From: Firmicutes bacterium UBA1393 | Lineage (GTDB): Bacteria; Bacillota; DTU025 | Reading direction: 5' to 3' | DNA: 6,931 nt | NCBI GenBank assembly: GCA_002305255.1 | Contig: DBQN01000025.1 | Location: forward strand, 1-6,931 | Part shown: piece after piece, positions 6,667 to 6,931 of the stretch | Numbering within the stretch: position 1 is the stretch's first letter | Layout: each line of letters starts with the position of its first letter | The notes under the pieces: model-generated | What the model was told of the DNA's origin: nothing | What the model saw: only the letters and a program-made list of their open reading frames with translations | Databases searched by the model: none | Program-made: the position numbers and the translations under genes

Positions 6667-6927
6667 TCACATGGGAATGAACTTCTTGCGCATCTCCTCA
6701 ACAACCCAAGAGCTCTCGGGCGGCATACCCACGAAAGCCACTCCCAGCATGTTCAAGGAGTTCACGTAATGAAGGACCCGCGCCAGGCTGCCGCGATCTT
6801 CCGCGAAAACCCGGCGTATCCGCCCCTTCGCCCTGTAGGTGAACTGCCTCGTCCCTGTGCCGTCATCAATCGCCTCCCGCATCACATGCCTCTTACGCAG
6901 TGCGGCGAGTTGCTGCCAGCTTAGCAC
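6667..6927 (-). CDS. Hypothetical small protein, possibly incomplete at its 5' end
   Basis: I do not recognise this protein. The visible part is 86 residues, starting at a GTG (6925-6927) four bases from the window edge. The frame stays open to the edge, so the true start may lie outside and the ribosome site cannot be seen. A basic, probably helical N-terminal part (LSWQQLAALRKRHVMREAI) is followed by a strand-like stretch (RQFTYRAKGRIRRVFAED), a helix-like stretch (SLARVLHYVNSLNML) and the end VVEEMRKKFIPM. There is no signal peptide, membrane segment, cysteine or known motif, so it is probably a small cytosolic protein. It runs in the same direction as the sipL-like gene, 61 bases upstream, and may share its transcript. 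Support as a real gene comes from its position and its plausible globular composition; a competing plus-strand frame here looks like noise. Confidence 0.6.
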   Translation of the reverse strand: MLSWQQLAALRKRHVMREAIDDGTGTRQFTYRAKGRIRRVFAEDRGSLARVLHYVNSLNMLGVAFVGMPPESSWVVEEMRKKFIPM

Positions 6928-6931
6928 GGAG

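Noticed and set aside
6624..6690. Sigma-E-like promoter upstream of the sipL-like gene (TTCATTC, 15 bases, CATATGTAAT on the minus strand)
   Set aside because: SipL genes are expected under mother-cell sigma-E control, but the match to the known -35 and -10 consensus is poor and overlaps the end of the preceding gene; not strong enough to annotate.

Overview
This window holds six protein genes, all on the minus strand, read right to left. They form three blocks: the end of a small unknown gene plus a spore morphogenesis gene (sipL-like), a large DNA-repair helicase gene (mrfA/yprA-like), and a three-gene ABC importer for a polar amino acid. The sequence is GC-rich. The sipL-like protein (SPOCS/DUF3794 domains plus a C-terminal LysM) points to an endospore-forming Bacillota (Firmicutes), more likely of the clostridial type, where SipL is typical, than a Bacillus, where SafA/SpoVID are used. 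Strong purine-rich Shine-Dalgarno sites and frequent TTG/GTG starts fit this. The species cannot be named from the sequence.

Layout, right to left: an unrecognised 86-residue protein whose 5' end touches the window edge (6667-6927); after 61 bases, the SipL-like protein (5007-6605) with a GC-rich hairpin terminator behind it (4953-4978); then the DEAD/DEAH-like helicase with a DUF1998-type cysteine cluster (2376-4862). A strong sigma-A type promoter (2325-2354) follows, overlapped by an 18-bp imperfect palindrome resembling an ArgR/AhrC box. It drives the solute-binding protein (1524-2264), the permease (769-1428) and the ATPase (54-776). A long perfect hairpin sits between the binding-protein and permease genes, and a second GC-rich hairpin lies at the left edge behind the ATPase.

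Functionally, the importer genes form a complete uptake system: secreted binding protein, membrane permease and ATPase. The operator-like palindrome suggests control by arginine, so a basic amino acid is the best-guess substrate. The SipL-like protein would work in the mother cell, tethering the SpoIVA coat layer to the forespore. The helicase would take part in DNA adduct repair. The three blocks look like ordinary neighbours rather than one pathway. I see no mobile element, CRISPR array, RNA gene or new multi-gene defence system. The points most worth a second look are the Arg-box-like operator, the importer's binding protein lacking a lipobox in a presumed spore former, the helicase's unusual C-terminal tail and absent MrfB partner, and the unknown small gene upstream of sipL.
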